Shown piece by piece: positions 1 through 9,798 of a stretch of DNA of 64,000 bases (positions within the stretch are counted from its first letter, which is position 1; the number at the start of each line of letters is the position of its first letter). The position numbers and the translations under genes are program-made. The notes beneath the pieces are model-generated. The model had not been told where the DNA came from, did not search any database, and worked only from the letters and a program-made list of their open reading frames with translations. The stretch comes from Alcaligenaceae bacterium (lineage in GTDB: Bacteria; Pseudomonadota; Gammaproteobacteria; Burkholderiales; Burkholderiaceae_B), in assembly GCA_013416485.1 (NCBI GenBank), contig JACCEO010000003.1, positions 186,001 through 250,000 of the forward strand, read 5' to 3'.

Positions 1-1367
1 TGGCACGACGCGACAGCGACCAGCACATGGACACCCTGGAAAAGCACAACATTGCACCCATAGACCTATTGGTAGTTAACCTGTACCCGTTTCGCGAGAC
101 CATCGCAAACCCTGATTGCAGCTTTGCCGATGCGGTAGAAAATATCGACATAGGTGGCCCCGCCATGTTGCGTGCGGCCGCCAAAAACCACGGCACCCCA
201 GAAGGCGGCGTTACTGTCATTATTGACCCCTCGGATTACGCTCGTGTGCTGGCCGACCTAGATGGGCCACAAGGTATACCGGCTTATGGTTTGCGTCTGG
301 AATTAGCCGCTAAGGTGTATGCCCACACCGCAGCCTACGACGGCGCCATTGCCAACTACCTAAGCAGCCTAAGCACCGCTGAGCCCGCCCAAGATCAAAC
401 TCCCGAGCGCCAGCCCTGGTCCCGCAGCCTAACCGTACAAATGACGCAGCAACAAGTGTTGCGCTACGGCGAAAACCCGCACCAAAGTGCTGCCTTTTAT
501 ACTGACGCTGTCGTGCAGCCTGGCTTGCTGGGTAGTTACCAGCAATTGCAAGGCAAGGAATTGTCTTACAACAATATTGCCGATGCCGATGCAGCCTGGG
601 AATGCGTACGCAGCTTCGATAGCAGCGCCTGCGTTATCGTCAAACACGCCAACCCTTGTGGTGTCGCGCTGGGCGACACTCCGCTACAAGCCTACCAGCA
701 AGCGTTTAAAACTGACCCCACATCAGCATTTGGCGGCATCATCGCCTTTAACCGCCCTGTCGATGTCGCTACAGCGCAAGCCATTAGTGGCCAATTTGTT
801 GAAGTCTTGCTGGCTCCTGCTTACACCCCGGAAGCCTTGGCCCTATTTGCCACCAAGAAAAACGTCAGGGTCTTACAGATACCAGAAGGTACAGGCCGCA
901 ACGCCTTTGATGTCAAACGTGTCGGTGGTGGTTGGCTAGTACAAACCCCAGACGACCACCAGGTCGCTGCCCATGAATTCAAGGTCGCAACCACATTGGC
1001 ACCTACAGCACAACAAATGCAAGACTTGATGTTTGCCTGGAAGGTTGCCAAATACGTTAAATCTAACGCCATCGTATTCTGCGGCGGCGGCATGACACTG
1101 GGTGTAGGTGCTGGGCAAATGAGCCGTATTGATTCGGCCCGCATTGCCTCCATCAAAGCAGAAAATGCAGGTCTGACACTAGCAGGTTCAGCCGTTGCAT
1201 CAGATGCCTTCTTTCCGTTCCGCGACGGTTTGGATGTGGTTGCGGATGCCGGCGCCACATGCGTGATACAACCCGGTGGTAGCATGCGCGACGACGAAGT
1301 TATCGCTGCTGCCAACGAGCGCGGTATCGCTATGGTGCTGACCGGCATCAGGCATTTCCGCCACTAA
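1..1367 (+). CDS. purH: Bifunctional IMP cyclohydrolase / AICAR formyltransferase (5' truncated)
   Basis: Catalyses the last two steps of de novo purine synthesis in the cytosol: formylation of AICAR, then ring closure to IMP. The reading frame is open from base 3, so the gene starts outside the window; about 454 residues are present and roughly 70 are missing compared with the usual 525-530. The end of the cyclohydrolase domain ([11 protein letters not shown]) is followed by the transformylase domain with YGENPHQ, the catalytic Lys-His of [10 protein letters not shown], and SDAFFPFRD near the C terminus. The stop codon overlaps the ruvC start (TAATG), so the two are probably translated together. 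purH-ruvC-ruvA-ruvB is a familiar order in Burkholderiales. Confidence 0.97.
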   Translation, partial: ARRDSDQHMDTLEKHNIAPIDLLVVNLYPFRETIANPDCSFADAVENIDIGGPAMLRAAAKNHGTPEGGVTVIIDPSDYARVLADLDGPQGIPAYGLRLELAAKVYAHTAAYDGAIANYLSSLSTAEPAQDQTPERQPWSRSLTVQMTQQQVLRYGENPHQSAAFYTDAVVQPGLLGSYQQLQGKELSYNNIADADAAWECVRSFDSSACVIVKHANPCGVALGDTPLQAYQQAFKTDPTSAFGGIIAFNRPVDVATAQAISGQFVEVLLAPAYTPEALALFATKKNVRVLQIPEGTGRNAFDVKRVGGGWLVQTPDDHQVAAHEFKVATTLAPTAQQMQDLMFAWKVAKYVKSNAIVFCGGGMTLGVGAGQMSRIDSARIASIKAENAGLTLAGSAVASDAFFPFRDGLDVVADAGATCVIQPGGSMRDDEVIAAANERGIAMVLTGIRHFRH

Positions 1368-1912
1368 TGCGTATTCTGGGCATAGACCCCGGCCTGCGCC
1401 GTACTGGCTTTGGGGTCATAGATGCCCAAGGCATGCGCCTGCAATACGTAGCCAGCGGCACCATAGTGGTGCCGTCTGAGCTACCGCTAGCACAACGCCT
1501 TAAGGTCATTTTTGACCATATACGCGAAGTGGTACAGTCCACTCAACCGACAGTATCTGTCGTGGAAAAAGTCTTTGTAAACACCAACCCTGCTTCTACT
1601 CTGCTACTAGGCCAAGCCCGTGGTGCCGCCATGTGCGCCCTGGCTGATGCCATGCTTGATGTCCACGAATATACAGCCTTGCAGGTAAAAAAGTCAGTGG
1701 TGGGCAATGGCCATGCCGCTAAAGAGCAGGTACAGGTCATGGTGCAGCACCTACTTAAGCTAAATGGACTACCTGCATCCGATTCTGCTGACGCTTTGGC
1801 CTGTGCCATTTGCCACGCCCACTTCAACCCTCTGGTCGAGCGTCTAAACGCTACCGGCCAGCTTAAAGCCAGTCCAGGCAACCGCCTGCGCGGTGGGCGC
1901 CTAGTCAGCTGA
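1367..1912 (+). CDS. ruvC: Crossover junction endodeoxyribonuclease RuvC
   Basis: Resolves Holliday junctions by symmetric cleavage, working with the RuvAB motor. At 181 residues it is of family length. The RNase-H-like acidic residues are visible: Asp7 in [12 protein letters not shown], Glu67 in VVEKVFVN, and Asp139 and Asp142 in the ASDSADALA segment. The start codon overlaps the purH stop, and ruvA begins 16 bases after its stop, so it lies inside a purH-ruvCAB transcription unit. Confidence 0.97.
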   Translation: MRILGIDPGLRRTGFGVIDAQGMRLQYVASGTIVVPSELPLAQRLKVIFDHIREVVQSTQPTVSVVEKVFVNTNPASTLLLGQARGAAMCALADAMLDVHEYTALQVKKSVVGNGHAAKEQVQVMVQHLLKLNGLPASDSADALACAICHAHFNPLVERLNATGQLKASPGNRLRGGRLVS

Positions 1913-1928
1913 ATATGGAAACTTTGTC

Positions 1929-2504
1929 ATGATAGGACGCATTACCGGCATCGTGCTGGAAAAAACACCCCCTCAGGTCTGCATAGATGTAGGCGGCGTA
2001 GGCTACGAAATTGATGTCCCTATCAGCACCTTATATGACCTACCCGATGCCGGTGGTAAAGTCAGTTTGTACACCCATTTGGCCGTACGCGATGACGCAC
2101 ACACCCTATATGGCTTTATGACCGCCCAAGAGCGCACTACCTTTCGTGCTCTGATCAAAGTCACTGGCATAGGGGCACGCACTGCACTGGCCGTGCTTTC
2201 GGGCATGACAGTCGCTGAATTAAGCAGTGCCATCACTTTACAAGAAACCGGGCGCCTGATTCGTGTGCCAGGTATAGGTAAAAAAACCGCAGAACGCCTG
2301 CTACTGGAACTACGCGGCAAGCTGGGTGCTGATTTAGGCCCCGCCACAGGCACACCTGCTGCCGGGCGCGACGATATCCTAAATGCCTTGTTGTCACTGG
2401 GATACTCTAACAACGAATGCAATACTGCCCTGAAAGCACTACCTGCCGATATTGATGTTGCTGAAGGAATACGACAGGCACTGAAATCCCTGGCGCGTAA
2501 CTGA
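1929..2504 (+). CDS. ruvA: Holliday junction branch migration protein RuvA
   Basis: Binds four-way junctions as a tetramer and loads the RuvB motor. The 191 residues show the N-terminal OB fold ([12 protein letters not shown]), the two helix-hairpin-helix elements ([11 protein letters not shown] and [14 protein letters not shown]), and the small C-terminal RuvB-binding domain ([15 protein letters not shown]). It sits between ruvC and ruvB on the same strand. Confidence 0.97.
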   Translation: MIGRITGIVLEKTPPQVCIDVGGVGYEIDVPISTLYDLPDAGGKVSLYTHLAVRDDAHTLYGFMTAQERTTFRALIKVTGIGARTALAVLSGMTVAELSSAITLQETGRLIRVPGIGKKTAERLLLELRGKLGADLGPATGTPAAGRDDILNALLSLGYSNNECNTALKALPADIDVAEGIRQALKSLARN

Positions 2505-2559
2505 CATAATTCCTTGCGACTAGTGTACGATAGCTGGAAATATAACCAGCATACTACTC

Positions 2560-3621
2560 ATGGCAATACACTCAGATTCCCTGTCCAGCCTGGCCGCACC
2601 AGAACGCCTGGTGACGCCGCATAGCGCCTCACCTAACGAAGACTCCATAGAACGAGCACTACGTCCACGTAGTCTGGCCGACTACACCGGCCAACAGCGC
2701 GTACGCGAACAGCTGGAAATCTTTATTGCTGCGGCACGCAACCGCGGTGAGGCACTGGACCACGTTTTACTGTTTGGCCCACCAGGGCTAGGTAAAACCA
2801 CCTTAGCCCATATTGTGGCCCACGAAATGGGCGTACAGATGCGTCAAACATCAGGGCCAGTACTAGAGCGTCCCGGTGATCTCGCTGCCTTGCTGACCAA
2901 CCTGGAAAAAAATGACGTCTTATTCATCGACGAAATTCACCGGCTATCGCCCGTTGTCGAAGAAATTCTGTACCCCGCTCTGGAAGACTTTCAAATCGAC
3001 ATTCTTATTGGCGAAGGCCCTGCCGCACGCAGCGTAAAAATCGATTTGCAACCCTTTACCCTGGTAGGTGCCACCACCCGTGCAGGCATGCTAACCAATC
3101 CTTTGCGTGACCGTTTTGGCATAGTTTCACGCCTTGAGTTCTATAACACCGAAGACCTCACCCATATTGTTGGGCGTAGCGCCAAACTGCTAAATGCCCA
3201 CACCACCCCTGAAGGGGCAGCAGAAATCGCTAGACGGGCACGGGGTACACCACGTATCGCCAACCGTTTATTACGACGGGTACGTGACTATGCCGAAGTC
3301 AAAGCCAATGGCGATATCAGTACCGAAGTCGCCGCAGCGGCCCTAGCTATGCTGGAAGTTGATCCTCAGGGTTTGGACTTAATGGACCGAAAACTACTGG
3401 AAGCCATCATTCATAAATTTGATGGTGGTCCAGTAGGGGTAGACAGCCTAGCGGCTGCAATAGGTGAAGAACGCGACACCATAGAGGACGTTATCGAACC
3501 CTATCTAATACAACACGGCTATCTACAACGCACACCGCGTGGTCGTATCGCTACACAAACTACCTGGCGCCACCTAGGATTGACCCCACCCAGTCCAAGT
3601 ACAAATTCTGGTTTATTCTGA
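2560..3621 (+). CDS. ruvB: Holliday junction branch migration ATPase RuvB
   Basis: AAA+ motor of the RuvAB branch-migration complex. The 353 residues include Walker A (GPPGLGKT, about residues 73-80), Walker B followed by IDEIH, sensor 1 (VGATTRAG), the LRDRFG segment and a C-terminal winged helix (QTTWRHLGL). About 20 extra N-terminal residues precede the conserved start of the ATPase domain. It is the last gene of the ruv unit; recQ converges on it with only 7 bases between the stop codons. Confidence 0.97.
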   Translation: MAIHSDSLSSLAAPERLVTPHSASPNEDSIERALRPRSLADYTGQQRVREQLEIFIAAARNRGEALDHVLLFGPPGLGKTTLAHIVAHEMGVQMRQTSGPVLERPGDLAALLTNLEKNDVLFIDEIHRLSPVVEEILYPALEDFQIDILIGEGPAARSVKIDLQPFTLVGATTRAGMLTNPLRDRFGIVSRLEFYNTEDLTHIVGRSAKLLNAHTTPEGAAEIARRARGTPRIANRLLRRVRDYAEVKANGDISTEVAAAALAMLEVDPQGLDLMDRKLLEAIIHKFDGGPVGVDSLAAAIGEERDTIEDVIEPYLIQHGYLQRTPRGRIATQTTWRHLGLTPPSPSTNSGLF

Positions 3622-3628
3622 TCGGGAC

Positions 3629-5443
3629 TTAGCTTACGCAGCGTAGCAAGTCTTCACCATAGGCCTCTAACTTACGTGCCCCTACACCACTAATTAGCCC
3701 CAGCTCGTCAAGTGACTGCGGGCTTTTTAAGGCCACATCGCGCAAGGTTGCGTCATGAAAAATTACGTATGCGGGTACACCATGATTTTTTGCCACTTCC
3801 GAACGCCAGGTACGCAGCAGTTCAAAACGCTGCTGCGCCTCGGGTGGCAACACGATATCAGCCGCATTGCGACGTGCGGTAGAGTCTCGGGTATTACGGG
3901 ATTTTTTCTCGGACTCCCGGCGCAGCATCAGGGTAACTTCCCCCTTAAGCACTGCTCGGCTACTTTCTGTTAAGGCCAGAGTGCCATAGCCTTCCTGGTC
4001 GACGGTCAATAAGCTTTGAGCCAATAACTGACGCAATACCCCACGCCATGCCTGGTCAGATAAGTCGGCACCTACCCCGAAAACACTTAAGGTTTCGTGT
4101 TCATATTCCTTGACGCGTTCCGTGGCTTTGCCACGCAAAATATCAATTAGATGACCAGCACCAAAACGCTGGCCACGTTCGCGCCACAAACGGTAAACCG
4201 CCGACAATATTTTTTGTGCAGCGATGGTGCCATCCCAAGCTTGCGGCGGCTCTAGACAGGTATCACAATTTCCACAGGGTTCTATTTCTTGGTCAAAATA
4301 AGCCAGCAAACGCTGACGACGGCAGGAAACAGTTTCACACAACCCCAGCATGGCGTCCAGCTGCGACCCCAAACGACGCCTGAAGGCTTCGTCACCTGCA
4401 GACTCATTAATCATACGGCGCTGCTGCACCACGTCTTGCAAACCATAGGCCAACCAGGCTGTGGCGGGCAGGCCATCACGCCCCGCACGCCCTGTTTCCT
4501 GGTAATAGCCCTCGACCGATTTGGGCAAATCTATATGAGCGACAAAGCGCACATCAGGCTTGTTAACCCCCATACCAAAAGCAATCGTAGCCACCATGAC
4601 TATGCCTTCTTCACGCAAGAAGCGGGACTGATTCTGTGCCCTGACGTCTTGGCCCAAACCGGCATGATAAGGCAAGGCTGGAATGCCGTTGTCACACAAA
4701 AAAGCAGCGGTATCTTCGACTCTAGCGCGTGACAAACAATACACAATGCCGCAATCACCTTCATGTTCAGACTGGATAAACGCCAACAATTGACGCCTGA
4801 CTTCATTTTTTTCGATAATACGATAGCGGATATTGGGCCTATCAAAGCTAGCAACAAAATCAGGAGCGTCCTGTAGTTGCAAGCGCTGAGCAATTTCCTG
4901 CTGTGTGACTGCCGTGGCCGTGGCGGTCAAGGCCAACCTGGGAACGTCAGGCCAACGTTCATGCAAAATTGATAGCCCCAGGTATTCTGGTCGGAAATCA
5001 TGCCCCCATTGAGACACACAGTGGGCTTCATCGATAGCAAACAAAGACACCTTGCCGCGACTTAGCAAGTCCAGACAACGTTCAGTCAACAAACGCTCCG
5101 GTGCCACATACAGCAAGTCCAGTTGCCCTGCTAAAAACAACTGTTCAACCTCGCGAGCGGTGCGCCAGTCTTGGGATGAATTCAAATACGCAGCACGTAC
5201 GCCCAGCTCGGTCAGGGCGTCTACCTGGTCTTGCATCAAAGCGATTAGAGGCGAAATAACCACGCCAGTGCCTGGACGCATCAAGGCAGGGATCTGATAG
5301 CACAATGATTTCCCGCCCCCCGTAGGCATCAGCACCAGAGCGTCGCCACCATGCACTACGTGCTCTATGATGGCGTGCTGGTCGCCACGAAAGCTATCGT
5401 AGCCAAAGACGGTTTGTAGAGTTTCCAGGGAATCAGGTGACAT
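3629..5443 (-). CDS. recQ: ATP-dependent DNA helicase RecQ
   Basis: 3'-to-5' superfamily 2 helicase acting in RecF-pathway recombination and fork repair. In its 604 residues I see Walker A (TGGGKS, 41-46), the IDEAHC box with the RecQ-specific aromatic loop (SQWGHDFRPEY), motif VI (QETGRAGRDG), the four-cysteine zinc module (CETVSCRR to CGNCDTC, about 370-397), and a C-terminal HRDC domain ending in LISGVGARKLEAYG. It is a single gene; the 100 bases upstream, before the CydB-like gene, must hold its promoter. Confidence 0.96.
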   Translation of the reverse strand: MSPDSLETLQTVFGYDSFRGDQHAIIEHVVHGGDALVLMPTGGGKSLCYQIPALMRPGTGVVISPLIALMQDQVDALTELGVRAAYLNSSQDWRTAREVEQLFLAGQLDLLYVAPERLLTERCLDLLSRGKVSLFAIDEAHCVSQWGHDFRPEYLGLSILHERWPDVPRLALTATATAVTQQEIAQRLQLQDAPDFVASFDRPNIRYRIIEKNEVRRQLLAFIQSEHEGDCGIVYCLSRARVEDTAAFLCDNGIPALPYHAGLGQDVRAQNQSRFLREEGIVMVATIAFGMGVNKPDVRFVAHIDLPKSVEGYYQETGRAGRDGLPATAWLAYGLQDVVQQRRMINESAGDEAFRRRLGSQLDAMLGLCETVSCRRQRLLAYFDQEIEPCGNCDTCLEPPQAWDGTIAAQKILSAVYRLWRERGQRFGAGHLIDILRGKATERVKEYEHETLSVFGVGADLSDQAWRGVLRQLLAQSLLTVDQEGYGTLALTESSRAVLKGEVTLMLRRESEKKSRNTRDSTARRNAADIVLPPEAQQRFELLRTWRSEVAKNHGVPAYVIFHDATLRDVALKSPQSLDELGLISGVGARKLEAYGEDLLRCVS

Positions 5444-5543
5444 GCTTAATGTATAGGTACTAACAGATGAAGGCCTATATCATAGTCGCCACCACGCACT
5501 TCGCGCTTGGTGCCCCCATAAACCCCTTGAATATAATGGTTAA

Positions 5544-6593
5544 CTAGCGATCAAAGCGTGGTGGTGTAGGGGCTATAGACAAGCCAAACATACGCCAGTA
5601 AACCCATAAATTAAAGACAAGTGCGACCGGCAACGCCAGTACGGTAGCCGTTAGTATGAGTCGCAATGAATCCACGGATGCGGCAGCATCCCAGATAGTA
5701 ATGTCGTCCAGCACCAGATAGGGAAAGAAACTGTAACCCAAGCCACCCAGCACAATAATAAACACTACCAAGGTCATAAAAAATGGTAAAGCAGTATTCC
5801 GGTAGCTGCTATTAATCATACGTTGCAAGCTCATTTCGACGGTAATAAAACAAAGCAACAACAATGACCATAACGCCATTACATAGGGCCACTGTGGGCC
5901 ATCGCTCCATTTAAGAAAGATGCCAGAGTTTGCAAAAGCCAATACCACAGACACCCCTACCGCTCCGGCAGCGGCCCAACGTACCGCCCGTCGCCCCCAC
6001 ATCACAGCACGTACTCTGAGCTCGCCTGAAACACGCATAATGAGCCAGGTTGCACCCAGCAGACAGTAAGCGGCGACGGCACAAAAGCTCAGAAATATAC
6101 TGAACCACAAATTACCGCCATCATATTGGTAGCTCACGACCACTTGGGCCAGTAAAAATCCATGTGCCATAGCGGTCAACCAAGACCCCAGTGCAAAGCC
6201 TATCAGCCAGCGTGACTGCTGCTCAACTGGCGCACGTAACCGCAGCTCGAAACAAGCGGAACGCAACAACACCCCCATAGCCAGCAAGCTCATGGGTAAA
6301 TACAAGGCTTGTATGACTGGTCCCCAGGCCAGGGGAAATGCAGCAATAAATAACCCTAAGCCTAAAAACAACCAAAATTCATTGGCGTCTCGCCAAGGAC
6401 TAAGCAAAGACAACATGCGCGGGCGCAATTCCATAGGCGCAAACAGCGCCAAACAACCCACGCCAATATCAAAACCATCCAGCACCGTGCCAGCCACAAT
6501 AATTGCAAAAAACAGGGCCATAAATGCCAAAGGCATCCAGAACGCCGGGTCCTGAGAACCTAAGCCCAAAGCAATCGCCAGTGAATCTATCAT
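5544..6593 (-). CDS. cydB: Cytochrome bd-type oxidase subunit II (CydB-like)
   Basis: Integral membrane partner of the CydA-like protein encoded just upstream; its start overlaps that gene's stop by four bases (ATGA). The 349 residues form about eight hydrophobic helices. Subunit II signatures remain: VLDGFDIGVG in helix 1-2 and SPWRDANEFWLFLGLGLF, matching the WDGN-VWL region of ordinary CydB, with Asp, Asn and Trp kept. The length is between CioB (about 335) and E. coli CydB (379). In normal bd oxidases CydB supports the structure and an oxygen or proton path but binds no haem. Its partner is abnormal, so oxidase activity cannot be assumed. No small CydX-type gene fits in the 100 bases before recQ, and no cydDC is nearby. 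Confidence 0.88.
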   Translation of the reverse strand: MIDSLAIALGLGSQDPAFWMPLAFMALFFAIIVAGTVLDGFDIGVGCLALFAPMELRPRMLSLLSPWRDANEFWLFLGLGLFIAAFPLAWGPVIQALYLPMSLLAMGVLLRSACFELRLRAPVEQQSRWLIGFALGSWLTAMAHGFLLAQVVVSYQYDGGNLWFSIFLSFCAVAAYCLLGATWLIMRVSGELRVRAVMWGRRAVRWAAAGAVGVSVVLAFANSGIFLKWSDGPQWPYVMALWSLLLLCFITVEMSLQRMINSSYRNTALPFFMTLVVFIIVLGGLGYSFFPYLVLDDITIWDAAASVDSLRLILTATVLALPVALVFNLWVYWRMFGLSIAPTPPRFDR

Positions 6594-7930
6594 GCACGCC
6601 CCCTACGTCGGGCTATTGGCACGACCCCATAGCGAACGATGTGTCCTAACAATTGGAAAAAGCCCAGCATCAATACGCCATACACAGCCAAATAACCTAG
6701 GTATGTGGTGAGCAGTGCTTCAAATGAGCTATCAACCAGGACTTCACTTAAGGTGATGGTTCCAGTCACGGCATAGGGCAAAGCGCCAAATAACAACCAT
6801 GCCAAGCCTGACAACAACATCAGTCCACCGGAAAATGACATCCAGCCCAGCAGCCTTTGAAAGGATGTTGTCAGCACACCCGGATCGTAATCAACACGCC
6901 TAAGCTTCCATAGTCCCAGCAGTGTGGTCAATATCATGGCAATACCGGTAAGCACAGCAATACGAAATGACCAAAAGGTCAGGGCTACCGGTGGCAACAT
7001 ACCAGCGAACTGATCCAAGCCACGTAACTGACCCTGATCGTCTTGACCCAGCCAAACTGACCCTGCATTAGGCCAGCCCCAAGCCATACGAGTCAGTTCT
7101 TGTTCAGCATCTGGTAAACCCAACAAGATCAGGTCGGGTACGCTCCCACTGTCCCAATACATCGCAGTAGCTGCAGCTCTGGCAGGCAGGTGCTCTGCCG
7201 TAACATGGCCCGTACCAATGACCGCCACTACTTGTAGTACCAAAGCCACTGCGACCAGGTATAAACCTGTTTTAAGCACTAGGCGATCACTGATATCAAC
7301 GGGATGACGTTGCGCCTGCACAGCCACCACCCCCATCATTAGAAAACCTACGCTTAAGAAACTGACTAACACAAATAAGGCGGCATACCAGGGCAATGCG
7401 GGGTTAAACACAACCTGCCAACCATCACTAATAACGTATTGACTATTAACCAGGTTGGCACCTACTGGGGTGTGCATCCAGGACAACAGGATCAACAAGA
7501 AAAAAGTACTAAAGGCCACTCCTAAAGCGACCAAAGCAACCACCACCGTGTGCGCCGTTGGCGATAACCGACGCTGCCCAAACAGCATGGCACCTAGAAA
7601 ACAGGACTTGAACACAAAGGCAGACAACATCGCCCATACCAACAAGGGCCCAGCAATATCGCCAATTTTGCTGATTAATCCTGGCCATAAGCTACCCAGC
7701 TGTATCAGAACCGGCAGGCTGGCAGCAAAGCTTAAGACAAACGCCAAGGCAAACACCCGCACCCAGAAACGGTAGGCAGCAGTCCACACCCCCGGATTCC
7801 GACCCAGAGCGCGCAGCTTAAAATACAGCAGCACCCAAGCCAAGCCTAGTTCCAGAGCCAAGAACAACAACATGAACCCCAAACTGGTAAAAAACTGAGT
7901 TTGGGCCAGCCATAATGTCGAGTACGTCAT
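6590..7930 (-). CDS. CydA-like membrane protein lacking all haem-ligand residues
   Basis: Related to subunit I of cytochrome bd quinol oxidase: about nine membrane helices, the QFF-to-ELGLAW first helix, SWMHTP (compare GWMQNP), PPVALTFWSFRI (compare FWSFRIMV) and its position before cydB. It is short at 446 residues, against about 490-520. The proximal and distal haem ligands of E. coli CydA align as follows: His19 to Met, His186 to Leu, Met393 to Ala325. The first histidine in the whole protein is residue 127. The proton-channel Glu99 and Glu107 align with Trp and Lys, the quinol-loop Lys/Glu motif is not recognisable, and the GRQPW motif has become GALPY. I chose the ATG at 7930, where homology begins; the frame is open to 8017. 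It probably does not bind haems b558, b595 and d as a normal oxidase does. Its function is unknown. Confidence 0.85.
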   Translation of the reverse strand: MTYSTLWLAQTQFFTSLGFMLLFLALELGLAWVLLYFKLRALGRNPGVWTAAYRFWVRVFALAFVLSFAASLPVLIQLGSLWPGLISKIGDIAGPLLVWAMLSAFVFKSCFLGAMLFGQRRLSPTAHTVVVALVALGVAFSTFFLLILLSWMHTPVGANLVNSQYVISDGWQVVFNPALPWYAALFVLVSFLSVGFLMMGVVAVQAQRHPVDISDRLVLKTGLYLVAVALVLQVVAVIGTGHVTAEHLPARAAATAMYWDSGSVPDLILLGLPDAEQELTRMAWGWPNAGSVWLGQDDQGQLRGLDQFAGMLPPVALTFWSFRIAVLTGIAMILTTLLGLWKLRRVDYDPGVLTTSFQRLLGWMSFSGGLMLLSGLAWLLFGALPYAVTGTITLSEVLVDSSFEALLTTYLGYLAVYGVLMLGFFQLLGHIVRYGVVPIARRRGRA

Positions 7931-8040
7931 AATAGGCAGTAGTTTAGAGCCAGTTCGCTGTTTCTGCCTGGAATACGCAGGCAATTCGTCCCGAACGTGG
8001 CAAAATGCATACTTCAACTGATGACTTCTTTGATTTCCCT

Positions 8041-9798
8041 ATGACTTCTGTGCCTAATCCTTCTGCAGTGTCGAACTTTGTACGCACTATTATTGACAAT
8101 GACCTGACTGCTGGCCGTTATGCCAACAAACGCTGGGCAGGCAAACCCGGACCGGCCTCTGTGCAATCACAAGGTCAGGTCGATACTGCACGCATACGTA
8201 CCCGCTTCCCCCCAGAACCCAACGGCTACCTACACTTAGGGCACGCTAAAAGCATATGCCTGAACTTTGGTTTAGCTCACGACTATCTGGGTGCTTGTCA
8301 TTTACGCTTTGACGACACCAACCCTGAAAAGGAAGAGGACGAATACGTCAAAGCCATCATAGAAATGGTGCACTGGCTAGGGTTTGAATGGAAATACCAG
8401 GACGAAGACAACTGCTATTACGCCAGTGATTACTTTGGCTATATGTTTGACTTCGCGATAGCTTTGGTGGGCGCCGGACATGCTTATGTAGACGGACAGT
8501 CGGCCGACGAAATGCGCGCTACGCGTGGCACTCTGACTGAAAAAGGCACAAACTCCCCCTGGCGCGATCGTCCTATCGAAGAATCTTTGCGTCTGCTGCA
8601 CGAAATGCGTGACGGTAAACATCCTGACGGCAGCCTGGCTTTACGTGCCAAAATTGATATGGAATCACCCAATATCAATATGCGTGACCCGGTCATGTAC
8701 CGTATACGGCATGTGGCCCACCATCGCACAGGCAACGACTGGTGCATCTACCCCATGTACTCGTGGGCACACCCCGTCGAAGACGCGCTGGAAGGCATCA
8801 CCCATAGCTTGTGCACTTTAGAGTTTGAAGACCAACGTCCTTATTACGACTGGATACTACAGCGTCTGGTAGAGCTAGGTCAGTTGACCGAACCCCTACC
8901 CCAGCAGTACGAATTTTCACGTATGAACCTAAGCTACGTAGTCACCAGCAAACGCAAGCTGCTGCAACTGGTACAAGAAGGCCATGTACAGGGCTGGGAC
9001 GACCCGCGCATGCCTACCCTAGCGGGTTTACGTCGCCGTGGTTATACGCCAGCATCCATACGCCTATTCTGCGAGCGTCTAGGGATCTCCAAAGCAACTC
9101 AAAATATTGATTACAGCTCATTGGAACAAGCCTTACGCGACGACCTGGATCCCAAAGCTGATCGCGCCGTGGCTATTCTTGATCCCATACGCTTGATATT
9201 GACCAACTATCCAGAAGGCCAAACCGAGCTTTGTCATGCGCCACGTAACCCCCATAATCCCGAAGCCGGGCAACGCGAGTTTCCGCTATCACGTGAACTA
9301 CTAATAGAGCGGGACGACTTCCGCGAAGAGCCACCCAAAAAATACTTCCGCCTGTTTCCAGGCAACACGGTACGTCTTAAGTATGGCTATATTGTGCATT
9401 GCACCGGCTGTGTCAAAGACGACGACGGCAATGTGGTGGAAGTACATGCAGAATACCTGCCCGACACCAAAAGTGGCACACCAGGTGCTGACTCGGTCAA
9501 GGTCAAGGGCAATATCACCTGGGTTAGCGCAACACATGCCATACCCGCTGAAATCCGTCTTTATGACCGTTTATTCAGTGATGCGCATCCTGATGCAGGC
9601 GACAAAGACTTCCTGCAAGCCATCAACCCTAATTCCTACCAAACCGTACAAGGTTGGTTAGAACCCGGAACACAAGCCAGCCCAGAAGCATGTTGGCAAT
9701 TTGAGCGTCTGGGTTACTTCGTGGCTGATCGCATCGACTCCACCCCTGAAAAACCTGTTATCAATCGTGCTATTACGCTTAGGGATACTTGGCAGTGA
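8041..9798 (+). CDS. glnS: Glutaminyl-tRNA synthetase
   Basis: Class I synthetase charging tRNA-Gln. The HIGH signature appears as PPEPNGYLHLGHAK, the KMSKS-like loop as VVTSKRKL, and the C-terminal anticodon-binding beta barrels follow (RLFPGNTVRLKYGYIVHCTG). It has 585 residues from the ATG at 8041, where similarity to other betaproteobacterial GlnS would begin (SNFVRTIIDNDL). An in-frame ATG at 8005 would add 12 residues; neither has a clear Shine-Dalgarno sequence, so the start is uncertain. It diverges from the CydA-like gene, with about 110 bases holding both promoters. minC overlaps its stop. Confidence 0.96.
   Translation: MTSVPNPSAVSNFVRTIIDNDLTAGRYANKRWAGKPGPASVQSQGQVDTARIRTRFPPEPNGYLHLGHAKSICLNFGLAHDYLGACHLRFDDTNPEKEEDEYVKAIIEMVHWLGFEWKYQDEDNCYYASDYFGYMFDFAIALVGAGHAYVDGQSADEMRATRGTLTEKGTNSPWRDRPIEESLRLLHEMRDGKHPDGSLALRAKIDMESPNINMRDPVMYRIRHVAHHRTGNDWCIYPMYSWAHPVEDALEGITHSLCTLEFEDQRPYYDWILQRLVELGQLTEPLPQQYEFSRMNLSYVVTSKRKLLQLVQEGHVQGWDDPRMPTLAGLRRRGYTPASIRLFCERLGISKATQNIDYSSLEQALRDDLDPKADRAVAILDPIRLILTNYPEGQTELCHAPRNPHNPEAGQREFPLSRELLIERDDFREEPPKKYFRLFPGNTVRLKYGYIVHCTGCVKDDDGNVVEVHAEYLPDTKSGTPGADSVKVKGNITWVSATHAIPAEIRLYDRLFSDAHPDAGDKDFLQAINPNSYQTVQGWLEPGTQASPEACWQFERLGYFVADRIDSTPEKPVINRAITLRDTWQ

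Noticed and set aside
5444-5543. CydX-like small subunit downstream of cydB
   Set aside because: Only 100 bases lie before recQ, and no codirectional frame with a hydrophobic helix is present.
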